NCBI GenBank assembly: GCA_022925895.1
Contig: JAKSYS010000596.1
Coordinates: 1-39,665 of the forward strand
From: Fragilaria crotonensis
Taxonomy: Eukaryota > Bacillariophyta > Fragilariophyceae > Fragilariales > Fragilariaceae
DNA length: 39,665 nt
Reading direction: 5' to 3'
Each line of letters starts with the position of its first letter. Position 1 is the stretch's first letter. The notes beneath the pieces are model-generated. The model did not search any database. It saw nothing but the letters and a program-made list of their open reading frames with translations, and was not told the origin of the DNA. Shown here piece by piece: positions 19,717 to 28,997 of the stretch. The position numbers and the translations under genes are program-made.

Positions 19717-20433
19717 ATGTCGATTGAAGGAATCTTTTTATCTCCCGCTTCATCGAAGCCCATGCAATCCATCCAACAAGGCCAATTGATTGCAGGAAAG
19801 GGTCTCGATGGTGATCGTTATTGTAACGACGTCGGGACGTATTCTCTATTTCGCTCGTCCCGACTCTGCAAGGAAGCGCCCGAGCCAGGACGACAACTCA
19901 CCCTAATCAGTGCCGATTCTGTCGAAGCGGCATTTGACAGGCACCAGCTGCCCCGACTCGCGAGCTGGGGAGATTTACGCCGCAATATTGTCGTGAGGGG
20001 CGTCTCAGCCCAAGAGCTTTTGGACGCCAAGGGCTGCGTCATCCAACTCGGGCCCGAATGTCGCGTCTTGGTTCATCGGCCCACCGTTCCTTGTATGTAT
20101 AATGAAAGAAAGAATGGAGTTCCTGGAATGATGGAATCCATCTGGAACGAAGCCGGTGTTTCGTGCCAAGTGCTGGTCGGCGGTCCGATTCAACAGGGCG
20201 ACTCGGTGGTAATCTTGATGCACCAACATGGAGAGATTGACGATGGTTGTCAACCTCCAGGGTACTACATCCCTCCATCCAAGCGGACGGCTGCGATGGT
20301 CAAGGAAGCCCTTGCCATTAGCCGGGAAAATTTCAAGATCTTTTCAGAAACGGATCCGGAGGGCGTGGAACGTGCGAGAGCGGCATACGAATCCGTGGGG
20401 TTGACCTTTTGGCCCAGAGTAAAAGCTGAATGA
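19717..20433 (+). CDS. MOSC-domain protein
   Basis: 238 residues, single exon, ATG 19717. It opens with MSIEGIFLSPASSKPM, then GKGLDGDRYCNDVGTYS, then the diagnostic WGDLRRNIVVRGVSAQELL and a conserved Cys in PTVPCMYNERKNG. This is the order of stand-alone MOSC (molybdenum cofactor sulfurase C-terminal) proteins, in which the Cys may carry sulfur or contact the molybdenum centre. The family is linked to Moco-dependent detoxification of N-hydroxylated compounds or sulfur transfer; the substrate here is unknown. The C-terminal 60 residues (YYIPPSKRTAAMVKEAL and on) are an extension found in eukaryotic and some bacterial members. No presequence is evident. It converges on the SHMT gene with 244 bases between them. 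Confidence 0.87.
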   Translation: MSIEGIFLSPASSKPMQSIQQGQLIAGKGLDGDRYCNDVGTYSLFRSSRLCKEAPEPGRQLTLISADSVEAAFDRHQLPRLASWGDLRRNIVVRGVSAQELLDAKGCVIQLGPECRVLVHRPTVPCMYNERKNGVPGMMESIWNEAGVSCQVLVGGPIQQGDSVVILMHQHGEIDDGCQPPGYYIPPSKRTAAMVKEALAISRENFKIFSETDPEGVERARAAYESVGLTFWPRVKAE

Positions 20434-20677
20434 TGGGAAGCCGTCAGGCATGGATCCAAGCCCCACTTCATGTCAAACATATAAGGTGCTGTTCTATGCA
20501 ATAAGGAATGCGCGACTGTTCGTTGGTTCTCATCAGGGCAGTACAGCTCTACACACTGTAGATCATTTGTGGATCCTTCTCATACAAAACACTGCTGAAA
20601 TATGTTAACATAAAGCGAAACTTGCCTTATGTTGCAGTACTCTAGGTTGGCACGGTTGGCACGGTTGCCGCTGAGAT

Positions 20678-22473
20678 CTAGGCAACGAAGTCAACATTGT
20701 ACGGTCCTGTGAATTCCATTTCATCCTCAGTGAAACCCACGGTTGGGAACGAGCAAGCAAATTCGGAAACATCTGAACGGAGTTGAACAAGATCGGCGTC
20801 CACACTTGGCCCAACTGAACACATTTCCTTGAAGCTCTTCAACTTCTTTCCCTGCTCAGTTTTCTGCAGACGTACCGCAATAGCGACGGCTCGGTCGAAA
20901 AATTGAGCAACCTTGGCAAAGTCATCCTCCTTGAATCCACGTGACGTCAGAGCTGGAGCACCCATTCGGATTCCACCTGGAGTCAACGCAGAGGTGTCGC
21001 CGGGGATTGTGTTCTTGTTCGTGGCCATACATGCTAGCTCCAAAATGCGCTCAACACGAGCTCCGTCAATACTACGAGACGACTTGAGGTCCACCAGCAC
21101 TAAATGGTTGTCGGTTCCTCCACTAACGAGGTTGTACCCCAACTTCGTAAGCTCGTCGGCCATACGCTTGCAGTTCAGCAACACCTGCTTCTGGTATTCA
21201 ACAAATTCTGGGGTGTTGACTTGCTTCAAACATGTTGCAAGAGCTCCGATTGTGTGGTTGTGTGGACCGCCCTGAAGACCTGGAAAAACTGCGAAGTTGA
21301 TCTTGTCCTCGTAGTCATACATGATTGGGTTGCCCTTCTTGTCCGTACCCTTTTGTCCCTTGCGGTAAAAGATCATGGCTCCACGAGGTCCACGGAGACT
21401 CTTGTGAGTAGTGGTGGTGACAACATCCGCGTAAGGAAAGCAAGAAGGAATGACCTCGGCAGCGATGAGACCTGAAATGTGAGCCATGTCGTTAAGGACG
21501 TAGGCGCCTACTGAATCAGCAATTTCGCGGATACGCTGATAGTCAATGAGACGAGAATAAGCGGAGGCACCAGCGACAATCAATTTTGGACGGAAGAGCT
21601 CAGCGCTTTTCTGCATCTGATCGTAATCAATTTGCCCCGTGGTCTCATCAAGGCGGTACGGCATTGACTCAAAATAACGGGAAACCATGGAGATCTTCTT
21701 GTTTGCAGTTTGGTATCCGTGCGAGAGATGACCTCCGTGAGGAAGGTCCAACGAGAGAATTCTATCATGCGTATCAAGCAGGGCAGTATAGACCTAAGCA
21801 TGATGGAATGATGGAGATCAAGAAACGTGAGCTAAGTTGGTGAGAGAGGACCACTGGAGTGCGGCATACCACGGGTTTGACCACTTCACCGGTACGGTAT
21901 GTGAATTTCGAAGAATGTGAATTTCGTAGAATATTCACGAAGAAAATCAGTATCTGACGTCACGCACGCTGTGATTTCGGTGACTATAACGATGACAATC
22001 CACTTGCCCTCCAAAACACTGAATCAAATTGCGCCTCTGACTTCCAACCAGCGAAGCACGTTAATGCGACTTACCTGGAAGTTGGCAGGAGATCCAGAGA
22101 GGGACTGAACATTCACACCCCACTCATCAGGATCGAGCTTGAAAGCCTCCAGAGCTCGCTTCTGGCATAGTAGTTCCACCTGGTCAATATTCTCGTTTCC
22201 ACCATAATAGCGTGCGCCCGGGTAACCCTCACTGTACTTGTTCGAGAGAACCGATCCAAGAGCATCAAGAACAGCCCTGGATGTGAAGTTCTCGGACGCA
22301 ATCAAGACAAGAGAATTTCGCTGCCTGGCTTTTTCCTGTTCAATAAGCTTGCAAAGTTCGGGGTCTTGTTCTGTCAATCGCTTGTTGAGATCTGCTCCTG
22401 CTGAAGAACCGAACAAACGAGTGGAAGTGCGGCGTACGGCCGGTGCCACCGAACTGCGGATGGAGGTGAGCAT
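20678..22473 (-). CDS. SHMT: Serine hydroxymethyltransferase, probably mitochondrial, two exons
   Basis: PLP enzyme that converts serine and tetrahydrofolate into glycine and methylene-tetrahydrofolate. Exon 1 is 22473-22075 (ATG 22473) and exon 2 is 21793-20678. The 281-base intron runs from GTAAGT after NFQ to TTAG before [13 protein letters not shown], and splicing gives about 504 residues, normal for the family. Landmarks are [17 protein letters not shown] (substrate/folate loop), [35 protein letters not shown], the PLP lysine in [14 protein letters not shown], and GGPHNHT. The first 30 residues ([20 protein letters not shown]) are rich in Arg, Ser and Thr with no acid, a mitochondrial-type presequence. 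In diatoms mitochondrial SHMT acts with glycine decarboxylase in photorespiration. The frame is also open upstream of ATG 22473 but without another ATG. Confidence 0.95.
21794..22074 (-). other. Intron of SHMT
   Basis: GTAAGT donor immediately after AACTTCCAG, and CATGCTTAG acceptor before GTCTATACT. Joining restores the family motif across the junction (SPANFQ-VYTALL). Confidence 0.85.
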
Positions 22474-22948
22474 GTTGTTGATGTTGATACGAATGCTATG
22501 CAATGAAGATTTGTGTCAACAATTTTGTGTGAAATTGAAGGAAAGAATGACGCAGGCGTTAACGCAAGCATGACGTCAGCAAAAAGTGATTCCGTATCTA
22601 TCCGGTACTCGGAGTACTACTGTACTCAAAGCTTGGTACAGTACTTGGTAGACTGCACCCTCGTCTACTCTACGTGCCGTTCAAGGTACAATACTCCGCT
22701 ATCTGGAGTACAAGTGTACCTCAGAGGTCAGGGAGCGGAAGTTGGGAAAAGCCAACCAAGGAGGAAATATGAGGAGGATCTGGCAATCCGGAAAAGCACG
22801 TGATTCATTGCATGTGAGATTGTTGTAAATCTTCCAGTCGCTATCGCATACATTTAGAGTAGCTCCTTCTGTCCGGCATGTGCACGCATTTCATCTCGTG
22901 GTATGAGTTATCACCCAAGTAACTGGAGTCAAATGAATGCACCTACAT
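22474..22948. other. SHMT upstream region with GTAC cluster
   Basis: The 475 bases between the SHMT ATG and the NOT2 stop. Between 22602 and 22718 there are about nine GTAC sites (for example GGAGTACTACTGTACTC), about 130-245 bases upstream of the SHMT start. No coding signal was seen. Confidence 0.45.
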
Positions 22949-24070
22949 CTACGAGTTGGAAAACTTCACCCGCACATCGTCTTCAGTCAGAAAGCCAGTG
23001 GATAGGTTCTGCAGATTGCCCGAAAAGAGACGTCGTTCCCAAGTGTTGATATCGAAATACACGAACTGGGGAGCCCCGCTTGCGATACTCGCAACTCCAT
23101 CAGCCGGACTTGCACGTTTGAACCATCGTTTCAACTCTGCATGATACCTCCAATCCCTCGAATACAGTTCTTGCGCCGAGTACGCCTGTAACACATCTTT
23201 TGGTAGAGCATAGAAAATGTAAAACAAAGTCTCCAACTGGAACTTCGACAAGTGGCCCGTCTTGAGTGCCGGCGGTTGCATGTAGTAACACATGGGAAGC
23301 TGCGGAAACCAACAAGGTGTGAGGCATCTCCTATCACATCTGAGGATAGATATGGCAGGTCCGAGACATACCTGATAATGAGGCTCTTTCGTTGCGGGTG
23401 CTTCTGACCATGGGCTAGCAAAGTTGGTGTACAAGTTGTCGCCTGAGTTCAAATTCATACCAAGCATCGTCAGATCGGTCCCTATCGCCAACGCGTTTCT
23501 ATCTTCATCAGTCATGCGAATCACGCTCAACAACCCCAGCAAACCAAAGTCACCACCCAGAGCGGAACCTGCTACTGACGTCGCTCCCGGGGCTGGAGGT
23601 AGGCCTGTCGCCGCGTTTCCTGCAGCGATGAGCGTTGTGGATCGTTGCTGGAGTAGCGACGAGCCTTGGTTCGATGGTCCTAATTGCAAACCACCAAGTC
23701 CTCCGAGTCCCCCCTCCACCAAGAAGACCGCCGTCCATTTGACTCGAAGCATTTTCCAACTCAGCACCGTACAAACCGCCCGCTCCAGTAGATCGAGATA
23801 CTGGAAGCGGCACCAAATGAGCTACCTGATCCGGTCAATGACAGCCCGGATATTCCGTTCGCTCCCAGTAATAGACCAGAATCTACCTGTCCTACTAGCA
23901 ATCCGTTTGCCCCACCGCCTACAGGTGCTCCCGGTAATGCTGGAAAGTCTTCAGTTGCCATCGTGAAGTTTGGACCACCATTTGCCCCAGCTTGCATTGC
24001 GAGACGATACAGGTTCGCTGTGTTCGAGTTTTTGCTTGCTCCCTGTAGCATTTGTTGATGTGCCAGTGCT

Positions 24071-24105
<35 letters not shown>

Positions 24106-24456
24106 TTGTTGCTGTTGTTGCTGCTGTTGTTGTTGTTGCTGTCGCAGAGCTGCTGCAAGACCGTTACTTGACCCTGAACCACCAAGACTTGGAAAGTCAT
24201 TGAGGTCGAACGCCGACGAACCCGATGATACAGCAACCCCACCAGATGTTACCGAGTTTGACCCTCCAGACTCGTTGCCGTACCCGCCGAGAGAACCACC
24301 GAAACTACCAGTGCCAAGTAAAAGATCGCCAACCCCTGAGGGATGACCAAACATACCCAGGTTCAGAAAGTCAGAACCGCCTCCACCAACCCCTCTTCCG
24401 TCTAAGGAGTTGGTAGCTGATGTTGCTGCGCTTGATGATGTTGGAATAGAGTCCAT
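22949..24456 (-). CDS. NOT2: CCR4-NOT complex subunit NOT2 (CNOT2)
   Basis: Scaffold subunit of the CCR4-NOT deadenylase that starts mRNA decay. The C-terminal NOT box is unmistakable: LAIGTDLTMLGMNLNSGDNL, YTNFASPWSEAP, PHYQ-LPMCYYMQPPAL, KFQLETLFYIFYALPKDVLQ and ELYSRDWRYHAELKRWF. A 72-base intron (23371-23300, GTATGT...CCGCAG) interrupts PHYQ-LPMCYY; it is stop-free and a multiple of three. The N-terminus (ATG 24456) is Gly/Ser-rich with FDLNDFPSLGG and FTMATEDFPALPG motifs around a 24-residue polyglutamine run. Two frame changes are needed: near 23800, and at a run of six C (23709-23714 plus), where LLGGGG must continue into GLGGLGGLQLG. A homopolymer indel explains the second. I therefore annotate one gene, not three ORFs. 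Confidence 0.85.
23300..23371 (-). other. 72-base in-frame intron of NOT2
   Basis: GTATGT donor and CCGCAG acceptor. The family motif is contiguous only if it is removed. Because 72 is divisible by three and there is no stop, retention would add 24 residues inside the NOT box. Confidence 0.8.
24070..24141 (-). repeat. Polyglutamine-encoding trinucleotide tract (24 codons)
   Basis: Mixed CAA/CAG tract on the minus strand coding 24 Gln in the NOT2 N-terminal half. The interruptions between CAA and CAG argue against strong recent expansion. Confidence 0.9.
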
Positions 24457-24754
24457 GATACAGGTATTCTCAAATCGCTGTTGTCAAAAACAGTAGGCAA
24501 AAGGGAGAAAGCAGAGTAAGTCACTAGAACATGGCTCAGGCTCAACAGCATTATGCGAAAACGATTTCCGCTGTAGCCATGTTTTATCTCTCTGCAGGAC
24601 ACAACATCAACAGTTACATGGGGGATGGAATGCAGGTACCTAGTAGTAGGTGGCTTCAAATGAAGACCTAGACTCATGATCCCACCGGAAAGATCTACAT
24701 CCAGAGGACGTACGCCATTGTACGGACATAGTGCAGGACTTCCAGTACTGATTC
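24457..24754. other. NOT2 upstream spacer
   Basis: 298 bases between NOT2 and the small membrane-protein ORF. It should contain the NOT2 promoter. No gene or clear site was recognised. Confidence 0.35.
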
Positions 24755-25168
24755 CTACGTAACGCGCAGTACAAACGCAGCTGAAGCATCGAAAACACGA
24801 CATTCAACAATGGCGTTCGATTTCTCACATTCTTCTAGTTGATATAAACCTGTAACAACCCTCTTCGTGCAAAGACACAGCGACGATGAAATGACAATGA
24901 CAATAACGGCGTCGTTTCTTGTCAAAAAGGTCATGTAACGCCTGCGACAAAGGCTCTGAACCATCGCGACGACGGACAAGCGCCAAGCCACCACAAACCA
25001 CAACCCCAACCGGGCTCTGCGTCGTGGATCCTTGAGCTCTGGCAGGTGTTTGGGTGAAAGCAATATGAATTGTTCCGACGTCGGAGCTCGAAGTCCTTTA
25101 TCCCCATTCCTAATGGACCTTTGCAGTGCTCCCTCAGACAATTCTTTAACCGTTCGGAATTTGCTCAT
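24755..25168 (-). CDS. Hypothetical small protein with two hydrophobic segments
   Basis: 137 residues from ATG 25168 (MSKFRTVKELSEGALQRSIR); a GTG at 25195 lies upstream in frame. No family was recognised. The first 60 residues are charged (KHLPELKDPRRRARLG). Two hydrophobic stretches follow, GLWFVVAWRLSVVAMVQSL and AVIVIVISSSLCLC, separated by a basic loop (RRRYMTFLTRND), which suggests a two-pass membrane hairpin. The last 40 residues contain three Cys. Support is only its length, its charged start and the absence of a better reading. It could be a chance ORF, or the second half could be intronic. It lies between NOT2 and a GTAC-rich region. Confidence 0.35.
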   Translation of the reverse strand: MSKFRTVKELSEGALQRSIRNGDKGLRAPTSEQFILLSPKHLPELKDPRRRARLGLWFVVAWRLSVVAMVQSLCRRRYMTFLTRNDAVIVIVISSSLCLCTKRVVTGLYQLEECEKSNAIVECRVFDASAAFVLRVT

Positions 25169-25543
25169 TCGTCCGTATAGATACCACGCATACACAGACG
25201 GTGGTCCTCCAGTACTGCAGTAGAGTCTACTACAGAACTGTTGCGTGGGTACTGGGTACTGTACTATTGTACTCAGTTCTCCGGTACGGAAATTAGCGTA
25301 CCAGATACCAGCGGTACGTCGTACCAGTACCCAGACATGGGGGGCATCTGCGGAGCTGCCGAGCGAGAACGAAAAGTACGCTGAGCTACCTGTACTCTAC
25401 CGGTAGTACTGGTACTACTTGCAGTGGAGCTCTGCTGGGACTCGCGGTCTCGCGGAGTGCAGTGTACTATAAGTTACTGGACAGTATATCACCTCGTCCT
25501 TCAACAATGTCCTTCCATTTGATTAAACTACACGGTAGCTAAT
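25169..25543. promoter_or_regulatory. Dense GTAC-palindrome cluster (function unknown)
   Basis: Between 25210 and 25335 I count ten GTAC sites where about 0.5 would be expected at random, and more follow at about 25376-25470 (for example GTAGTACTGGTACTACTTGC). Most are inside AGTACT, GGTACC- or CGTACC-like hexamers. It lies immediately upstream of the hypothetical ORF and downstream of eIF3m. The regulatory label is inference; the density is seen directly. Confidence 0.4.
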
Positions 25544-26777
25544 TCAAGCCGTCACCGTTGCCGTAACATCAGCCTGCTGCAGAGCGTCTAGAATTCCTTT
25601 CAAGTTAGTCTTCCAAAAGTGAAGTTGAGATTGCAGTGCCTTCCATTGGTCCATATCAAACTTCCGGACAACACTGCGCTCTACCATGATTTTCTGCTGA
25701 ATTTGATCCATCTTGGCGGAAAGGAGACCGGACGAGACTGCCGCAATGACCCATGACTCTACCTCGTCGGGAGACACATCCAAAGTCTTGGCAACGACAT
25801 CGTACGGCACTTCCTCCGTCTCTGCTGCCAACGAACACAGGCTAAGGATTCTCATATGACGTGTGCATTCTTCTTCATTCAGTCCATACTTCGCCAAGAC
25901 AGCGTCCTTGTTGGGAAAGGCACGATAATCTTCTAGCTTTCCTTCCTGAAAGACCTCCAACAGGCCGTACAGCTCCTTGGCATGACTGGCAAGCGCCTTG
26001 ATTGCAGGAGTGTCAGCATGCTCCGTTGCTCGTGAAAGAGAGTGACTGGGTCACGGATGGCACCTACAGCTGCTTCATTCGCGGCTTCGAGGCCTTCTGC
26101 GTCGATCGACGACTATTGGGAAAGAGGACAACCGTGATTAGAACCAACGAATATAAAATGGGACAATTGAATTGTGGCAACATGTCGAAAGTCAAAGAAG
26201 CAACACTTACAGCATCACCATAGGTTTGTAGCAACAAAAGTGTGAACTTTTGCTTCCTAGATCCATCCTTCAGTGCAATAGCCTTGTACAGAGGTCTACG
26301 TTCAGCCTGTCCAATTGACCAGCCGTCCAACAGCGGCACAACCTCGTCCACAACTTCTCCCAAGCGACCATCCAAGGTCGGCGCCAGAACAATCATTCTG
26401 AGTAGGAGGGCATATTTTTCTTGAAATCTGGATCTAAGATTGTAAAGAGCTGATAGGAGTCGAATTTGTTGTTCCTTATCGGACACCTGCGTCTCGACAG
26501 CGTTCGCCAGGGCATCAGCAAGCTGCGCTTCCTGATCAGGTGCAGAGACGCGCTCCAACAAAGCAACTAGTAAAGAGAATGCAGCTTCTTCACCGTTCAA
26601 GAGTTCGTCCATGGCACCTTGATCCGTGATGATGACCTTCAGAAGTCCGGCAGCGTCTCCATCGAGGAGACATTGCTCGCAATCCTGCACAAAGGTTGGC
26701 CGACCGCCCCCTGCCAGAAGAGCTACCAAACGATTCTCAGCATCTTCCGCGACGTTCACCAATGTTGATGATGACAT
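25544..26777 (-). CDS. EIF3M: Eukaryotic translation initiation factor 3 subunit M (PCI domain)
   Basis: Subunit of the eIF3 complex that recruits mRNA to the 40S ribosome. Exon 1 is 26777-26211 (ATG 26777, MSSSTLVNVAEDAENRLVAL) with helical repeats such as LLSALYNLRSRFQEKYALLL. A 98-base intron (26210-26113, GTAAGT...CAATAG) joins QTYGDA to SSIDAEGLEAANEAAVGAIR in phase 0. Exon 2 carries the PCI region: IRDPVTLF, ELYGLLEVFQEGKLEDYRAF, MRILSLCSLA, VSPDEVESWVIAAV, KMDQIQQKIMVERS, and WKTNLKGILDALQ. This order matches eIF3m. One frame change is needed near 26030, between PVTLFHE and ATEHADTPAIKAL, with no splice sites nearby. It may be an indel in the sequence. Corrected length would be about 380 residues, typical for eIF3m. 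Confidence 0.87.
26113..26210 (-). other. Intron of eIF3m
   Basis: GTAAGT donor after GGT GAT GCT and CCCAATAG acceptor before TCGTCG. Reading through meets a stop at 26064, 33 codons beyond the family similarity. Confidence 0.75.
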
Positions 26778-27871
26778 AATTACGACAACTATCCGCTGCT
26801 ATTCCACTTGACGCTTGCTGCTTGTTGCCAGTTGCCTTTTGTCTCAACGAAAGCTTCAAGAGCTGCTCACACTCACACAATTAATTAGTGTACTTCAGCT
26901 GTGCTCACGACCAGTAGTAGCATTGTCATGGGAGCGTGGTTCAATGGAGGAGGGGGAAGACGTGGTGACGGGCAGAACCAGCGGAGGCAAAGGCATTCTG
27001 TCGCCACAGGTAGAAGCAGGATGACTGGTTGGCCCAGTGTTTTTGGAAAAAATCCTGTCCATCCCTTTGTCATTTATTTCAATTTTTGAATTGGCCATTC
27101 GATAGATCTCGGTGAGACCTTTCTAAAACTGTTTCATATTTAAAAATTAAACAAGCCAATTCTTCAGAATTTCGATTCTCGTGAAATCCTCAATTCAGGC
27201 CCGAATTGTCTAAGCTGAATCAATTGGCCCGCGATGATTTCACTAGTAAAATGAGGGTACTGTATACTGTGCTGCAAGCACATCACGCTGTCCCCAAATA
27301 TTCTTATTTTATTGCATTTTTGGGAAGAACAGCCCCTGCTCTCCAACAAAGCAACTGGGTGAAGTATCAATTGAAATCAAATTCGTTGAGAAATATGCAA
27401 TAACACATGGCAGCTACGACTAGTACGAGGAGATACGTAGAAGCACGCAACACTAGTACTACTGGACTGCTCCTTACTCGTACGGAGTACTAGGAGTACT
27501 CCGTAACAGGTACGTAGCATCTGCAAACCCCCCCAAAACATGACAGCCTGACAAAAAAATGTTCAATATTATTGCAGAAACGAATAGCCTACGTATAGAG
27601 CATTTCATAGCCATCTTCACATTTATTGCAATATAAATATTGAACGTGCAATTAAATAAATAAGATCTACAGGGATTTCTACGAGGCATGTACCGCAGCT
27701 AAATGCCCAAAGTGTCAGCTGTCCAATTGATTCATCCTGCTTCTACAGATATGTGATATGTCTGAAAAGCAACGATCCAGAAAAACGCTAACTCTAGCTA
27801 GCAAGAACTGGCGAAGTCAAGTGCAACAGTGCAACTACCTTAGTAGGCTACCAGTCTACCGGAAGACCGGT
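26778..27871. other. Gene-poor spacer left of the LTR element
   Basis: About 1.1 kb upstream of eIF3m. The first 150 bases probably hold the eIF3m promoter. The remainder is AT-rich with scattered GTAC sites at about 27420-27515. The ORFs present are short and unsupported. No RNA gene was recognised. Confidence 0.4.
27481..27505. repeat. Perfect 11-bp hairpin made of GTAC motifs
   Basis: TACGGAGTACT (27481-27491) and AGTACTCCGTA (27495-27505) are exact inverted copies with a 3-base loop AGG. It is part of the wider GTAC pattern and could form a strong hairpin or act as a dimer binding site. Confidence 0.7.
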
Positions 27872-27876
27872 AGTGT

Positions 27877-28769
27877 TGATAGGGTTCGGGTTAACGGAAC
27901 CTGTCGACGCGCATGTCGGCATAAGGTTCGGGTTAAGAACCAGGACGTGACCGTTACGGGGCACGCCCCCAGTAGGTGAGTGTCTAGTACGACACTGACT
28001 ACTGCTTAGTGTGTCTATAAACGGTACAGCTATACAATGCTGTCTACCGCTACAGACAACGATACGTATACTATCTGTCGGTCTATCGCTACATAAATGT
28101 GCGAGGACTGACTAGTAATAATATCGCTTTGGTCATAGTGGGCACTGTCTAATAGTTTATCGTTATGTACGGTAACGATAGACTCAGACGTGCACAGACT
28201 ATGGCCGGGCAGAAAGTGATGTGCAAGAAGTACTGTTGTACTGCTTGCCGTGCTGTGTGCTGTCGTAATAGTGAGTACCGTCGTACTGACTACTGATATA
28301 TGTACAGTATGGTGAGGTTGACAATTTGACGACCGGCGGTAAAAATTCGTCATGGTCAATTTCATTCATGATGTGCAATATTCACAGTATGTGCAGAAAA
28401 AGGGTAAGTGGCACTAAAATGAGTAATTTCGACAATTGTGAGAAGAGTGAGGAGGGGCAACAGATGAGAGGTCTGAATGAAGGGAGTGTTCCTTTGGAAC
28501 AATAAGGAACACTCCTCGTTTCGCGGAGACGTCGTTTCGTGTCGCGGCGTGGTCGTCCGTATACGAGGCGTTGAGTCTCGTTTGAAAATGAGTGTTCATG
28601 CTCATGGGATGAGATGAACATGATTTGAATCGACGAGAGTTTTGATTCCAGTCGTGCAGTGTCGCACTGGTTACTGGAGCACGGATGTAACGTTTTACTG
28701 TGCACACGGGCGACAGTTAGGGATCGGGATAGATGTAAAAATATGTAGGGCGATACTGGAAGTCTGTCA
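27877..28769 (-). repeat. 3' LTR (893 bp)
   Basis: Begins TGATAGGG and ends GTCTGTCA on the plus strand, so it has the usual TG...CA ends. It is nearly identical to 32969-33864. It carries its own chance ORFs on the minus strand. Confidence 0.92.
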
Positions 28770-28779
28770 CCCCTCTTGA
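28770..28779 (-). other. Polypurine tract of the LTR element
   Basis: The minus strand reads CAAGAGGGG immediately before the 3' LTR start TGACAG, which is where the plus-strand primer must lie. Confidence 0.75.
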
Positions 28780-28997
28780 ATCAAATCTCTGTTGATTTCT
28801 GATGTTGTAGCATTTGCTTTGGAAACATACAGAATCTTTTGATCTGAAGATTGTTTTTTTTTGGTGAGACTTGCATTTTTTTTTTTGGGAATGTCTGTGA
28901 AGTGTGATTCACAAGGTTTTCAGTGTAGTTGATGTGTAGTGTGTCTTGTTGTTGGCCTGTATGGAGATATTGGAACTGATGGTTAGAAATCATTGAG
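28770..28997 (-). other. Short 3' internal region of the LTR element
   Basis: Only 228 bases separate the Gag stop from the 3' LTR, so there is no room for pol. Poly-A and poly-T runs occur on the minus strand near 28855-28890. An ORF overlapping Gag here (29188-28781) shows no domain. Confidence 0.6.

Noticed and set aside
23785-23830. A 25-base micro-intron in the NOT2 N-terminal part
   Set aside because: GTAGCT...CCAG would restore the frame, but 25 bases is too short for a normal spliceosomal intron, and the region is low-complexity, so a simple indel is the safer reading.
28030-28365. An LTR-encoded protein
   Set aside because: The frame is present in both LTR copies but differs in its C-terminus because of an indel, and it shows no domain.
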